Source of the DNA: Paenibacillus endoradicis
GTDB lineage: Bacteria; Bacillota; Bacilli; Paenibacillales; Paenibacillaceae
Length of the DNA: 64,000 nucleotides
Assembly: GCF_024721975.1 (NCBI RefSeq)
Contig: NZ_JANQBB010000007.1
Location: forward strand, 310,001-374,000
Reading direction: 5' to 3'
The position numbers and the translations under genes were made by a program. The notes beneath the pieces are model-generated. The model saw nothing but the letters and a program-made list of their open reading frames with translations, made no database searches and was not told where the DNA came from. Of the stretch, positions 29,505 to 38,563 are shown one piece after another. Position 1 is the first letter of the stretch. Each line of letters opens with the position of its first letter.

Positions 29505-30296
29505 ATGTTTAATTTTCATTGGGGAAGGCAAATGCGAATAACTGCTAAACGGCGTGGTCGGAAGGCAGATAAAATGATCAAAACTAGAATTTTGTTGAGT
29601 AATAGTTATATAAGGAGTCATATCCCTGTAACGAAGACTTATTCTCATTCAACGTTAAAATTAATGCTATTAAAATATGGGATGGTATATATAAAACCCA
29701 AAAACGGTTCACTTGGTAGAGGAGTTATTCGAGTAACGAGAAAAAATGGCAGATATATTAGCCATTCAGGTATGACCATATCTTCATATGCAACTTTTGA
29801 GGGATTGTCGCATGCACTGTCACGTCAAATAAAAGGTGAAATATATATCGTACAGAAAGGGATACATTCTCTTCGTCATCAAGGCAGATTATTCGACTTT
29901 CGTGTAGTTGTACAGCGTAGTCCTAATGGGGGATTTGAAGTAACAGGAATAGCGGGTCGTATCTCGCAACGTGGTCGTGTCGTAAGTAATGGAGGTGGTG
30001 GAGGAGCTGTAGGTACAATAGATAGCTTATTGTCACCAAGACAACTGAGCATTGTCATCCCAAAAATTGAGAAGTTAAGTTTAGCAGTCATGCATCAAGT
30101 TCGTAAACATTTCAGAGGACAAAATGAGATTGGAATTGATATCGCAATTGATCAACATCTTCGTCCTTGGATTGTCGAGTTTAATACTCATCCAGATCAT
30201 CGGATGTTCGTTATAATGCGTGATCGAGTGGTATTAGCGAGGATTATTCATTATGGGGCTAGATATGGGAAACGCTACAGGCTAAATCTTTACTGA
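29505..30296 (+). CDS. YheC/YheD-like ATP-grasp protein
   Basis: A protein of the group called endospore coat-associated YheC/YheD, 263 aa and shorter than B. subtilis YheC. The ATP-grasp core is visible: MVYIKPKNGSLGRGVIRV (nucleotide-binding lysine and Gly-rich loop), RLFDFRVVVQR and a C-terminal metal site WIVEFNTHPDH. A glycine run GGGGGAVGT lies near residue 170. AAAGGAG at 29487-29493 favours the ATG at 29505, although the spacing is long (11); an upstream in-frame start at 29424 would overlap the promoter region of the divergent cyclophilin gene. The ligated substrate is unknown. Confidence 0.82.
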   Translation: MFNFHWGRQMRITAKRRGRKADKMIKTRILLSNSYIRSHIPVTKTYSHSTLKLMLLKYGMVYIKPKNGSLGRGVIRVTRKNGRYISHSGMTISSYATFEGLSHALSRQIKGEIYIVQKGIHSLRHQGRLFDFRVVVQRSPNGGFEVTGIAGRISQRGRVVSNGGGGGAVGTIDSLLSPRQLSIVIPKIEKLSLAVMHQVRKHFRGQNEIGIDIAIDQHLRPWIVEFNTHPDHRMFVIMRDRVVLARIIHYGARYGKRYRLNLY

Positions 30297-30297
30297 T

Positions 30298-30345
30298 AGA
30301 GGAAGTTCAGTAAGCAGACTTTGATAACGATGAGTATGGTTAGGT
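30298..30345 (+). repeat. Fragment of the inverted-repeat element
   Basis: AGAGGAAGTTCAGTAAGC and AGACTTTGATAACGATGA match the left end of the copy near 10.2 kb read on its minus strand (AGAGGTAATTCAAAAAGC, AGACTTTGATAACGTTGA). Only the first 40 to 50 bases remain. It starts 2 bp after the stop codon of the YheC-like gene. Confidence 0.65.
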
Positions 30346-30373
30346 AGCGTAATTGATATCAAAGTGAAAGAAA

Positions 30374-30424
30374 AATACGCCAACTGATGATGAGGGAAGT
30401 TATCCTCTTATTAGTTGGCGTATT
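30374..30424. terminator. Bidirectional terminator between the YheC-like gene and brxC
   Basis: AATACGCCAACT and AGTTGGCGTATT form a perfect stem with an inner GAGG/CCTC pairing, between two convergent genes. A-rich and T-rich flanks are moderate. Confidence 0.75.
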
Positions 30425-30440
30425 ATATGTTAGTACGTAA

Positions 30441-30779
30441 TTAATCTAGTACTGCAGCGATATGTGCTTTCGTTACAGACCAATGAGTAGCACTCCATAC
30501 TTTTTCTTTCTTATCAAGCATCATAACTTGAGGTGATTCATGCTTGATGCCTGTATCTTCTGCAATTTGTAGAGAAATTGGACGAGATTCAATAACTTTT
30601 ACCATTAGATATTCTACGTCCTCACGAGGTTTGTCGGACAAATATTTGTTGAATTCATCATGAGCATTAGCACTTACAGGACATGTTGTACTATGTTTTA
30701 GTATGACGATTGGGTGGTCATTTGAACGCTCAAATGCTTCTTCCCATTGTTGTTGTGATGTGATTTCATTGTATGTCAT
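30441..30779 (-). CDS. brxC: BrxC/YtxJ bacillithiol-system monothiol protein
   Basis: A small thioredoxin-fold protein (112 aa) implicated in removing bacillithiol from proteins after oxidative stress. The active motif is TCPVS (single cysteine near residue 33), where the family usually has TCPIS. ESPQVMMLDKKEKVW corresponds to the cis-proline region of the fold. GGAGAGA lies before the ATG. It is a lone gene on the minus strand, divergent from the TetR gene across a 270-bp region with repeated operator-like motifs. It implies that the organism makes bacillithiol, as most Bacilli do. Confidence 0.85.
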   Translation of the reverse strand: MTYNEITSQQQWEEAFERSNDHPIVILKHSTTCPVSANAHDEFNKYLSDKPREDVEYLMVKVIESRPISLQIAEDTGIKHESPQVMMLDKKEKVWSATHWSVTKAHIAAVLD

Positions 30780-30910
30780 TATATTCTCTCCTTTAATGTG
30801 AAATAGTATATGTACATTATATCTCTATTCATTCGCAAGCGCCAACGTTCGACGAATATAAAAAACTTGATAACAGGTATTGCAAAAAACAAATGATAGC
30901 TTTATAATAA

Positions 30911-30992
30911 GACCAGTTGACCGATAATGGATTTTGGTCACAAGGTCAACTAGTCAACTAGTCATAAAGTCAGATAGTCACTTAGTCATTAG
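30911..30992. promoter_or_regulatory. TGACC-N13-GGTCA operator joined to a seven-copy 8-bp GTCA array
   Basis: TGACC...GGTCA at 30918-30940 is an inverted repeat with a 13-base spacer; the same pair recurs at 31652-31674. From 30937 the motif GTCA recurs at 30937, 30945, 30953, 30961, 30969, 30977 and 30985, exactly every 8 bases. On the other side GACC occurs at 30911 and 30919, also 8 apart and inverted. This lies between brxC and the TetR gene and is probably an autoregulatory operator with expanded half-sites. Confidence 0.75.
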
Positions 30993-31050
30993 AGTTCAAG
31001 ACAAATATATAAACTCTTGAAATCATAGTTCAGTAAGTGGAGGTGATAAC

Positions 31051-31626
31051 GTGTCCATTGATAGACGATCATTAATTGTAGATGCCGCTTCAAAGTCATT
31101 CTCTTTATTTGGATATAAAGGAACGACAATGGAACAAGTAGCCAAAATAGCTAATGTTGGTAAAGGTACAATCTATACGTTTTTTGCTAACAAAGAAGAA
31201 TTATTTCAAGAGGTAATGAACAAATTATTGTTAGAGATGAAGTATGTTGCTGAAAGAGTAATAAGTGATGAGCGTTCATTTTTTGATAATTTAACTGAAG
31301 CATTGAATGAGCTTCTCGAATTCCGCAAAGATCATGAATTAGCACTGAAATTAACTCAAGAAGTAAGAGAAATTGGTACACCTATGGCGAATGAGGCATT
31401 AGTACAGATGGAGCAGGTAATCATTGAGCATATTGCAAGCAAAATAGAGCATGCTATTAATCGTAATGAGATTAAAGCCTGTGATACTCAAATGACCGCA
31501 TTTGTCATGTTTCGATTATATACTGCCCTTGCTGTAGAGTGGAGTGCAAAGCACGAAACATTGCAAAAGCAGGAAATCGCACAACGATTACGGTTTTACT
31601 TGGAGAAGGGCTTGGCTATCTCATAG
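31051..31626 (+). CDS. TetR family transcriptional regulator
   Basis: A dimeric repressor of 191 aa. The N-terminal helix-turn-helix covers about residues 8-55 (KGTTMEQVAKIANVGKGTIYTFFANKEELF); the rest is the ligand-binding helical domain, which gives no clue to the effector. It starts at a GTG with GGAGGTGATAAC ahead. Upstream is a TGACC-N13-GGTCA operator and GTCA array, and the same operator stands before the following yhgE gene, so the protein very likely represses both itself and the YhgE-type gene. The pairing resembles yhgD-yhgE of B. subtilis. Confidence 0.9.
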   Translation: MSIDRRSLIVDAASKSFSLFGYKGTTMEQVAKIANVGKGTIYTFFANKEELFQEVMNKLLLEMKYVAERVISDERSFFDNLTEALNELLEFRKDHELALKLTQEVREIGTPMANEALVQMEQVIIEHIASKIEHAINRNEIKACDTQMTAFVMFRLYTALAVEWSAKHETLQKQEIAQRLRFYLEKGLAIS

Positions 31627-31651
31627 AGAGGCCTTTTCTTTTCAAATAAAA

Positions 31652-31674
31652 TGACCAATTGAGGAAAATGGTCA
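31652..31674. promoter_or_regulatory. Second TGACC-N13-GGTCA operator, before the yhgE-like gene
   Basis: TGACC (31652-31656) and GGTCA (31670-31674) form an inverted repeat with the same 13-base spacer as the site in front of the TetR gene; the spacer sequences differ, so the arms are what is kept. It lies 31 bases before the ATG of the YhgE-type gene. Confidence 0.8.
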
Positions 31675-31705
31675 GTTAGACAATAAATTTAGAGGTGAAT
31701 GAAGA

Positions 31706-33706
31706 ATGTCGAGAAATAGTCAAATCGGTTCTGAATTTAGCAGTATCGTTCGGAACAAAAAAGTTGTAATACCAGTCATAGCAGTAATGTTAATTCCTCT
31801 GCTATATTCTGCATTATTTTTAGGAGCATTTTGGGATCCATATGCTAAGTTAGACAAAATTCCAGTAGCGATTGTTAACGAAGATGCTGGAGCAGAGTTA
31901 AACGGAGAGCAAATGAAAATTGGTGACGAGTTTGTCGATCAATTGAAAGAGTCGGGAGACTTCAATTATGAGTTTGTAACTAAGCAAGAAGCAGTAGCGG
32001 GACTTAAAGATAATTATTATTATATAATGATTCAAATTCCTCAAAAATTTTCTGAGCAAGCAATTTCCTTAGTGGGTGATAATCCCGAGCAGGCAGAATT
32101 GATTTATACGCCTAATGAAGGATATAACTTCTTAGCAGGTCAGATTGGCGGTACTGCCGCAGCCCAGATGACAACATTGCTTAATCAACAAATATCAAAA
32201 ACATATGTTACTTCTATATATGAACAAATAGGGGTAGCGCTTGAAGGTATCGAAGCAGCAAGTGAAGGGGCTCACAAAATAGCTGATGGTACGGATTCAG
32301 CTAAGGCAGGTGCAACTAAGTTACTTGCAGGCCAACAAACGTTAGCAGATGGTTTAATTGAATTACAGACTGGTGCTACTCAATTAAATACTGCTGGTAC
32401 GCAATTATCTAGCGGACTTGGTACTTTGCAAACTGGTGGTAAAAATCTAAGTAGCGGGATGTCCCAATTAACTGAAGGAGCACAAACCTTGAATGGTGGT
32501 ATTTCTCAGTTAGCAAAACAATATGCAAGCTTAGATACTGGTCTTAACGATATTAGTGAAGGTACAACAGCATTGAAGCAAGGTGCAATGCAATTACAAG
32601 CAGGTTTACAGCAATTAGCAAGTCAGAGTAGTGACTTGGCAGGTAGTGCCTCATTCCAACAATTATTAGCTGGTAGTGAACAATTGGTTAATGGCTTGTT
32701 GGCGCAAGAACAAGGTGAGAATCAATTAATAGCTGGTTCCTCGCAAGTAGTTAATGGATTGAGTGGCTTGTCAACGGGATCAAATCAATTAGTTACGAAA
32801 CTAACTGAAGCTAAGCAAGGTGCTAATCAATTGGCAACAGGGATTACTTCTGCAAAAGAGGGATCTACTCAATTAGCAGCAGGTCTACAGTCACTTAAAG
32901 GTTCTAGTGATAAATTCGTATCAGGTAGTAAGGAATTGGTTGCCGGAAATAAGGAATTAGTTACAGGTTTAACAACGCTTGATGAAGGAGCGAATGAACT
33001 TGCAACAAAATTAGGTGACGCTAATGGAGAATCACTTAATCTTACATTAACTGAGCAGATGAAGGATCAATTCGTTGAACCAGTCGTATTAACGACAAGT
33101 TCTTATTCTAATGTACCTAACTACGGTACAGGATTTGCTCCTTACTTTATTTCACTGGGATTATATGTAGGATGTATGTTGCTTACTGTTGTATATTCTA
33201 TGAGAGAACCATCATTGAAACCACATAGTGGTAGAAGTTGGTATACTGGTAAAACAGCTGTTGTTGGTTTAATCGCTATTCTTCAAGCATTAATCCTTGG
33301 TGCATCTATTTTACCAATTCTTGATCTGGAAGTAGTGAATCTTGGAGCATTCTTCTTATTCGCAATTATTACGAGTTTGACTTATATGATGTTAATTCAA
33401 TTGTTATGTGTGACAATGGACAATGTTGGTAGATTTATTGCAATTGTGTTGCTAATTCTTCAACTAACTAGTTCAGCTGGAACATTCCCAATTGAACTTG
33501 TACCAAATTGGTTACAAGCGATTAATCCTTTCTTACCGATGACGTATACGGTGACAGGATTCAAACAAGCTATTTCTAGTGGTGATATGGATATGTTCTG
33601 GAGTAGTGTATGGCCATTGTTAGCGTTAATGATTGGATGTTCAATTTTAAGCTACATTTACATGAATGTAAGTTTCAAAAAGAAGTTTCAAAACGTAACA
33701 GAATAG
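31706..33706 (+). CDS. YhgE/Pip-type membrane protein
   Basis: A 666-aa protein of the YhgE/Pip family, which includes phage-receptor-like and ABC-2-related membrane proteins. One helix at about residues 20-40 is followed by a long extracellular region and five C-terminal helices (from about 470). Between residues 180 and 440 the sequence is a run of short repeats of the form G-x-x-x-L-x-x-G (for example QLTEGAQTLNGGISQL, QLAAGLQSLKG), suggesting an extended coiled or helical rod. GAGGTGAATGA precedes the ATG. It is adjacent to the TetR gene and carries its operator. The role, export or surface function, is not shown by sequence. Confidence 0.9.
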   Translation: MSRNSQIGSEFSSIVRNKKVVIPVIAVMLIPLLYSALFLGAFWDPYAKLDKIPVAIVNEDAGAELNGEQMKIGDEFVDQLKESGDFNYEFVTKQEAVAGLKDNYYYIMIQIPQKFSEQAISLVGDNPEQAELIYTPNEGYNFLAGQIGGTAAAQMTTLLNQQISKTYVTSIYEQIGVALEGIEAASEGAHKIADGTDSAKAGATKLLAGQQTLADGLIELQTGATQLNTAGTQLSSGLGTLQTGGKNLSSGMSQLTEGAQTLNGGISQLAKQYASLDTGLNDISEGTTALKQGAMQLQAGLQQLASQSSDLAGSASFQQLLAGSEQLVNGLLAQEQGENQLIAGSSQVVNGLSGLSTGSNQLVTKLTEAKQGANQLATGITSAKEGSTQLAAGLQSLKGSSDKFVSGSKELVAGNKELVTGLTTLDEGANELATKLGDANGESLNLTLTEQMKDQFVEPVVLTTSSYSNVPNYGTGFAPYFISLGLYVGCMLLTVVYSMREPSLKPHSGRSWYTGKTAVVGLIAILQALILGASILPILDLEVVNLGAFFLFAIITSLTYMMLIQLLCVTMDNVGRFIAIVLLILQLTSSAGTFPIELVPNWLQAINPFLPMTYTVTGFKQAISSGDMDMFWSSVWPLLALMIGCSILSYIYMNVSFKKKFQNVTE

Positions 33707-33719
33707 ATTATTGAGAATT

Positions 33720-33760
33720 CTCATCTCGGGTAGTGCATACTGCTCGAGATGAGTTTTTTT
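33720..33760 (+). terminator. Terminator after the yhgE-like gene
   Basis: CTCATCTCG and CGAGATGAG form a perfect stem with a T7 run after it. The following 174 bases to the potA start hold nothing I can assign. Confidence 0.9.
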
Positions 33761-33934
33761 GTGGGAAATAGTATTAATATGAAAAAATGGATGGCATTTT
33801 ATAGATACGATACATGGTTTTGATGATTTATGTAGAAATTAAGTAAATATAGATGGTAGATGTCTAATAATGAACACAAAAAGATGATAATCATGTATAA
33901 TCACCTTAATTGTAAAGTTAAAGGAGTCAAAGAA

Positions 33935-35083
33935 ATGGAACAAACGATTATTCGTTTTGAAGGTGTTTCAAAACAATACGATGAGCGTGACCCAGCCGTT
34001 CTGAAAAATGTCAGCTTTGAGATAGAGCGTGGTAAATTTTATACGTTGCTAGGTCCTTCGGGCTGTGGTAAAACGACGATTCTTCGTCTAATTGCGGGAT
34101 TCACAGCGCCAAGCCAAGGGAATATTTATTTCAATGGAAAAGTGATAAATAATTTACCTGCCAATGAGCGCCAAGTGAATACGGTGTTTCAAGATTATGC
34201 TTTATTTCCACATCTTAATGTATTTGAGAATGTTGCCTTTGGTCTACGTATCAAAAAGATGAAGGAAGCAGTTATTAAAGAAAAAGTGGCAGAGGCATTA
34301 AAGTTTGTTAACTTAGTAGGTTACGAAAATCGTGAAATTACGGAAATGTCTGGTGGTCAGCGCCAACGTGTTGCAATTGCGCGAGCTATAGTAAATGAGC
34401 CGCAAATATTGTTGTTAGATGAACCTTTATCTGCATTAGATCTTAAGTTAAGAACTGAGATGCAATACGAGTTGAGGGAACTACAACGCAGACTGGGCAT
34501 TACTTTTATATTTGTCACACATGACCAAGAAGAGGCATTAGCGATGTCTGATGAAATCTTCGTATTAAATGGTGGTATTATTCAACAGTCGGGTACACCT
34601 ATCGATATTTACGATGAACCAATAAACCGTTTTGTTGCTGATTTTATCGGGGAATCAAATATTGTAAAGGGTAAGATGATTAAAGATTTTGAAGTGGAAA
34701 TTTCAGGGACAGTAGTTCCATGTGTCGATCAAGGCTTAAATGTCAATGAGACCGTGGATATTGTTATTCGTCCTGAAGATATTGAAATTGTTGGCTTGGA
34801 TCGTAGTCAACTTCATGCTCGAGTAGACTCACAATTGTTCCGAGGCGTACATTATGAAATTTGTTGTTATGATGATAATGATAATGAATGGCTAGTACAT
34901 AGTACTCGTAAAGCGACAGTGGGGGAACGTATTGCTCTATACTTTGAGCCTGAAGCCATTCACGTTATGCGACTTGGTGAGACAGAAGAAGAATTTGATA
35001 AACGACTGGAATCTTATGAAGACAGTGAAGTTGATCATAAGGAGTTAGCATCTCCAACTAAGGAGATGAATCATGGAAACTAA
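33935..35083 (+). CDS. potA: Spermidine/putrescine importer ATPase
   Basis: The energising subunit of the polyamine ABC importer, on the inner face of the membrane. Walker [10 protein letters not shown] lies at about residues 38-46, the Q loop in [11 protein letters not shown], signature [14 protein letters not shown], Walker [13 protein letters not shown] and the switch His in FVTHDQEEA; the C-terminal part is the TOBE regulatory domain. An upstream in-frame start exists, but AAAGGAG in front of the ATG at 33935 gives the typical N-terminus ([14 protein letters not shown]) and 382 aa. Its last 11 bases overlap potB. The four genes form one tightly packed operon. Confidence 0.95.
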   Translation: MEQTIIRFEGVSKQYDERDPAVLKNVSFEIERGKFYTLLGPSGCGKTTILRLIAGFTAPSQGNIYFNGKVINNLPANERQVNTVFQDYALFPHLNVFENVAFGLRIKKMKEAVIKEKVAEALKFVNLVGYENREITEMSGGQRQRVAIARAIVNEPQILLLDEPLSALDLKLRTEMQYELRELQRRLGITFIFVTHDQEEALAMSDEIFVLNGGIIQQSGTPIDIYDEPINRFVADFIGESNIVKGKMIKDFEVEISGTVVPCVDQGLNVNETVDIVIRPEDIEIVGLDRSQLHARVDSQLFRGVHYEICCYDDNDNEWLVHSTRKATVGERIALYFEPEAIHVMRLGETEEEFDKRLESYEDSEVDHKELASPTKEMNHGN

Positions 35084-35888
35084 AACACGCAATATATATT
35101 TGGTTCCTTATATTTTATGGATCGTTTTATTCGTAATTGCACCGATTATTCTTATTGTGTATTACTCTTTCTTCAATGTTGAAGGAGCATTCACGTTTGA
35201 AAATTACCAGAAATTTTTCACACCAGTCTATATGAAAATGACGTTAAGCTCATTTTGGTATGCATTGCTTATTACAATATTTTCTTTGGCAATCGCGTAT
35301 CCTACGGCGTATTTATTGACGAAAACGAAGCATAAGTCATTATGGTTATTATTAATCATATTACCTAGCTGGATTAACCTATTGCTAAAAGCATACGCGT
35401 TTATCGGTATATTTGGCACGTATGGTATTGTGAATGCGTTACTTGAAACGGTCGGCATTGGAAACCGTCAAATTTTATTTACCGATTTCAGTTTTATTTT
35501 TGTATCGGTATATATCTTTATTCCGTTTATGATATTACCGATCTACAATGCATTAGAGAAAATGAATCCCTCTCTTATCTATGCTGCAAGAGATTTAGGT
35601 GCGTCCTCGTGGGGGACATTCCGAAAAGTAATTTTCCCACTAACGCTGGACGGTGTTAAGGCGGGTTGTATTGCAGTATTTATTCCCGCGCTGTCATTGT
35701 TTATGCTTACTCGTTTAATTGCCGGGAATCGAGTGATTACGCTTGGTACCGCTATTGAACAGCATTTCCTTGTAACTCAAGACTGGGGAATGGGGGCAAC
35801 AATTGCCGTATTCTTAATTATAATAATGGTCGTTGTCATGATGCTCATGGGCCTGAGAAAGCGAGGGCTAGATTTTGTTAAACGATAA
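35073..35888 (+). CDS. potB: Spermidine/putrescine permease PotB
   Basis: The first membrane subunit, 271 aa, six helices, beginning [20 protein letters not shown]. The ATPase-docking loop reads [31 protein letters not shown] lies inside the end of potA before the ATG, and the last 14 bases overlap potC, so translation of the operon is coupled. Partner of PotC in forming the channel. Confidence 0.94.
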   Translation: METKTRNIYLVPYILWIVLFVIAPIILIVYYSFFNVEGAFTFENYQKFFTPVYMKMTLSSFWYALLITIFSLAIAYPTAYLLTKTKHKSLWLLLIILPSWINLLLKAYAFIGIFGTYGIVNALLETVGIGNRQILFTDFSFIFVSVYIFIPFMILPIYNALEKMNPSLIYAARDLGASSWGTFRKVIFPLTLDGVKAGCIAVFIPALSLFMLTRLIAGNRVITLGTAIEQHFLVTQDWGMGATIAVFLIIIMVVVMMLMGLRKRGLDFVKR

Positions 35889-36678
35889 ATTAAAGTACTC
35901 TCGTATATATCTCATTGCAGTATTCATCGTGCTATATGCTCCGATTGTATATCTAATGGTGTATTCCTTTAACAGCGGTGGAACAATGACAGGTTTTGAA
36001 GGGTTCACATTTGATCATTACAAAGAAGTGATGCAAGATACTCGTCTGTTAATTATTGTGCTTAATACATTCGTTATTGCGCTATTGTCAGCAGCGATAT
36101 CAACAATTATTGGTGTATTTGGTGCCATTGCGATTCATTTTATGCGTAGCAAATCTAAGCAAACTTTGCTTACACTTAACAATGTCTTGATTGTTAGTCC
36201 GGATGTTATTATTGGTGCATCGTTTTTAATTCTGTTTACTATTGTGGGCGTGAAACTTGGATTTGTATCGGTATTGCTATCTCATATTGCATTCAGCATT
36301 CCGATTGTTGTTATTATGGTATTGCCTAAGCTTCAAGAGATGAACAATTCATTGATTGATGCTGCGCGTGACCTAGGAGCGAGTACATGGCATGTTATCG
36401 CACGTGTTGTAATGCCGTTCATTAAGTCAGGTATTTTTGCAGGATTCTTTATGGCATTAACTTATTCCTTGGATGATTTTGCAGTTACATTCTTCGTAAC
36501 GGGTAATGGCTATTCTACATTAGCAGTAGAAATCTATTCTCGCGCTAGACAAGGGGTATCTCTTTCCATTAACGCTCTTTCAACACTTATATTCTTATTT
36601 ACGGTATTACTGGTTATTGGATATTACTTCATTAACCAACGTAATAGTCGATTAGAAGATAAGGGGGCAAAACAATGA
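35875..36678 (+). CDS. potC: Spermidine/putrescine permease PotC
   Basis: The second membrane subunit, 267 aa, six helices, with YAPIVYLMVYSFNSGGTMTG after the first helix and docking loop [20 protein letters not shown]. It begins at a TTG that overlaps the end of potB and ends in ATGA shared with the start of potD. No other start fits, because the frame is tied to coupling with potB. Confidence 0.93.
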   Translation: MLNDKLKYSRIYLIAVFIVLYAPIVYLMVYSFNSGGTMTGFEGFTFDHYKEVMQDTRLLIIVLNTFVIALLSAAISTIIGVFGAIAIHFMRSKSKQTLLTLNNVLIVSPDVIIGASFLILFTIVGVKLGFVSVLLSHIAFSIPIVVIMVLPKLQEMNNSLIDAARDLGASTWHVIARVVMPFIKSGIFAGFFMALTYSLDDFAVTFFVTGNGYSTLAVEIYSRARQGVSLSINALSTLIFLFTVLLVIGYYFINQRNSRLEDKGAKQ

Positions 36679-37748
36679 AACAAATAACAAGAATGTTTAT
36701 TCTCGTTTTTGTTGTCTGCTTCGGCTTAATTTATCTCGTTGATTATATGAATAAGAGTGAAGGATACTCTGGAGATAATACATTAACGATATATAATTGG
36801 GGAGATTACATCGATCCTGAGTTGATTAAACGCTTTGAATCAGAAACAGGCATTAAAGTTATCTACCAAACCTTCGATTCGAATGAAGCAATGATGACGA
36901 AAATCAAGCAAGGTGGTACAACCTTTGATATAAGTATTCCATCGGAATATGCCATTGATAAGATGAAGGCAGAAGGATTATTACTGCCAATTGATCATAA
37001 TAAATTACCTAATTTGAAAAATATAGATCCTAATTTTCTCGGTCTAGCCTTTGACCCTGATAATAAATATTCTATTCCTTATTTCTGGGGGACCGTAGGT
37101 ATCGTCTATAATCCAGATTTAGTAGGTGATCTTACATTCGAAAGCTGGAATGATCTTTGGGATGAGCAGTTAAAAAACAATGTGTTTCTGCTTGATGGCG
37201 CCCGTGAAGTTATTGGTATGGGCTTGAATTCGTTAGGTTATTCCTTGAATGACACCAATGAAGAACATTTACAAGAAGCACTTAAGAAGTTATCGCTACT
37301 TACGCCTAATGTAAAAGCGATTGTCGGTGATGAGATCAAGATGTTAATGGCTAATGAAGAAGCCGCAGCAGCATTAGTATGGTCTGGAGATGCTCGAGAA
37401 ATAATGGATGAAAATGAAGATCTCGATTATATTGTTCCGAGTGAGGGTTCTAACCTATGGTTCGATAACATCGTTATTCCTTCAACTGCCCGTAATATTG
37501 AAGGTGCACATCAATTCATTAATTTCATGCTTGATCCAGAAGTAGCGGCGCAAAATGCAGATTATGTAGGGTATTCTACTCCAAACGATGCCGCACTTGA
37601 GTTATTAGATGAGGAAGTTTCAGGTGATGAGCGCTTCTATCCAGATGAAGAACTGACTTCTCGATTGGAGGTCTATAAAAATCTTGGACCGAGAATGTTG
37701 AGTCATTATAATGAGTTGTTCCTGGAGTTCAAGATGCACCGCAAGTAG
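36675..37748 (+). CDS. potD: Spermidine/putrescine-binding protein PotD
   Basis: The polyamine receptor, 357 aa, outside the membrane. The mature domain starts NTLTIYNWGDYIDPELIKRF and contains PYFWGTVGIVYNP and DNIVIPSTARNIEGAHQFINF, all typical of PotD. The N-terminal hydrophobic stretch (about residues 7-24) contains FVVC but no standard lipobox, so it may be a membrane anchor rather than a lipoprotein signal; that is unusual for a Gram-positive binding protein. The ATG overlaps the potC stop. The gene is followed after 6 bp by the three-copy repeat array. Confidence 0.93.
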   Translation: MKQITRMFILVFVVCFGLIYLVDYMNKSEGYSGDNTLTIYNWGDYIDPELIKRFESETGIKVIYQTFDSNEAMMTKIKQGGTTFDISIPSEYAIDKMKAEGLLLPIDHNKLPNLKNIDPNFLGLAFDPDNKYSIPYFWGTVGIVYNPDLVGDLTFESWNDLWDEQLKNNVFLLDGAREVIGMGLNSLGYSLNDTNEEHLQEALKKLSLLTPNVKAIVGDEIKMLMANEEAAAALVWSGDAREIMDENEDLDYIVPSEGSNLWFDNIVIPSTARNIEGAHQFINFMLDPEVAAQNADYVGYSTPNDAALELLDEEVSGDERFYPDEELTSRLEVYKNLGPRMLSHYNELFLEFKMHRK

Positions 37749-38297
37749 AGCGGTAGTTCAAAACAATCACTTGTGATCGCGATGAGTAGCTTCGTAGCAA
37801 AGTCGACGTCGAAGTTGCCATTCATCGGTTGTTTCAGTGCTCACGTACCAATAACGTACGTTGTGCGCTTCACTTCCCTAGCTTCATGGCATCTTCTTGG
37901 CGCTGACAAGCAACTGTTATGAACTTTTATTGGAAGAGGTAGTTCAAAACAGTCACTTGTGATCGCGATGAGTAGCTTCGTAGCATAGTCGATGTCGAAG
38001 TTGCCATTCATCGGTTGTTTCAGTGCTCACGTACCAATAAGGTACGTTGTGCGCTTCACTTCCCTAGCTTCATGGCATCTACTTGGCGCTGACAAGCAAC
38101 TGTTATGAACTTTTATAGGAAGAGGTAGTTCAAAACAGTCACTTGTGATCGCGATGAGTAGCTTCGTAGCAAAGTCGACGTCGAAGTTGCCATTCATCGG
38201 TTGTTTCAGTGCTCACGTACCAATAACGTACGTTGTGCGCTTCACTTCCCTAGCTTCATGGCATCTACTTGGCGCTGACAAGCAACTGTTTTGAACT
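37749..38297 (+). repeat. Three tandem inverted-repeat elements, 186-bp period
   Basis: Three full units of 171 bp lie at 37755-37925, 37941-38111 and 38127-38297, joined by 15-base spacers ending in AGAGGT. Each begins AGTTCAAAACARTCACTTGT and ends ACAAGCAACTGTTWTGAACT, which are imperfect inverted repeats, and each has an apical hairpin CGTAC-CAATAA-CGTACG (one base differs in copy 2, GGTACG). Copies differ at only a few positions, for example GTCGACGTCGA in 1 and 3 against GTCGATGTCGA in 2. There is no open reading frame in the array. It begins directly after potD. Confidence 0.92.
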
Positions 38298-38549
38298 TTT
38301 ATTTAAGTAGAAAAATGCAAATTTGAAAAGAGTGCTTTTCCAACATTAGTTAACCGCTAATAAGGAAAGTGCTTTTTTTATATGAAAAATATTGAATTTA
38401 ATAAATTTGCACTTTTTGTACAGTGCTTTTTGATGGCTCTTGAATGTGAATAAATTGTGAACAATATGATCGTAAGTCGAGATGTAAATGGCACTATTGT
38501 ATATAAAGTATCGATAGGTTTAGCATGAAAGGTAGTCCAACAATCTAAA

Positions 38550-38563
38550 AACTAACGTTAGTT
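38550..38563. promoter_or_regulatory. Perfect 14-bp palindrome upstream of the glutamate dehydrogenase gene
   Basis: AACTAACGTTAGTT is a perfect palindrome and looks like an operator, 283 bases before the gene. The remaining gap (38298-38845) holds a weak hairpin near 38324-38380 with a T7 run (TTTCC...GGAAA, inner TTAG/CTAA), probably ending the pot operon, and long AT-rich sequence in which I find no convincing -35/-10 pair. Confidence 0.4.

Noticed and set aside
37755..38297. The three-copy repeat as a CRISPR array
   Set aside because: Units are 171 bp with only 15-base spacers that are nearly identical, the units are inverted repeats themselves, and no cas gene is in the window.
38501..38520. 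TGGCAC-like sequence as a sigma-54 promoter of the glutamate dehydrogenase gene
   Set aside because: The -24-like element is not followed by TTGC at the required distance, and it is over 300 bases from the gene.
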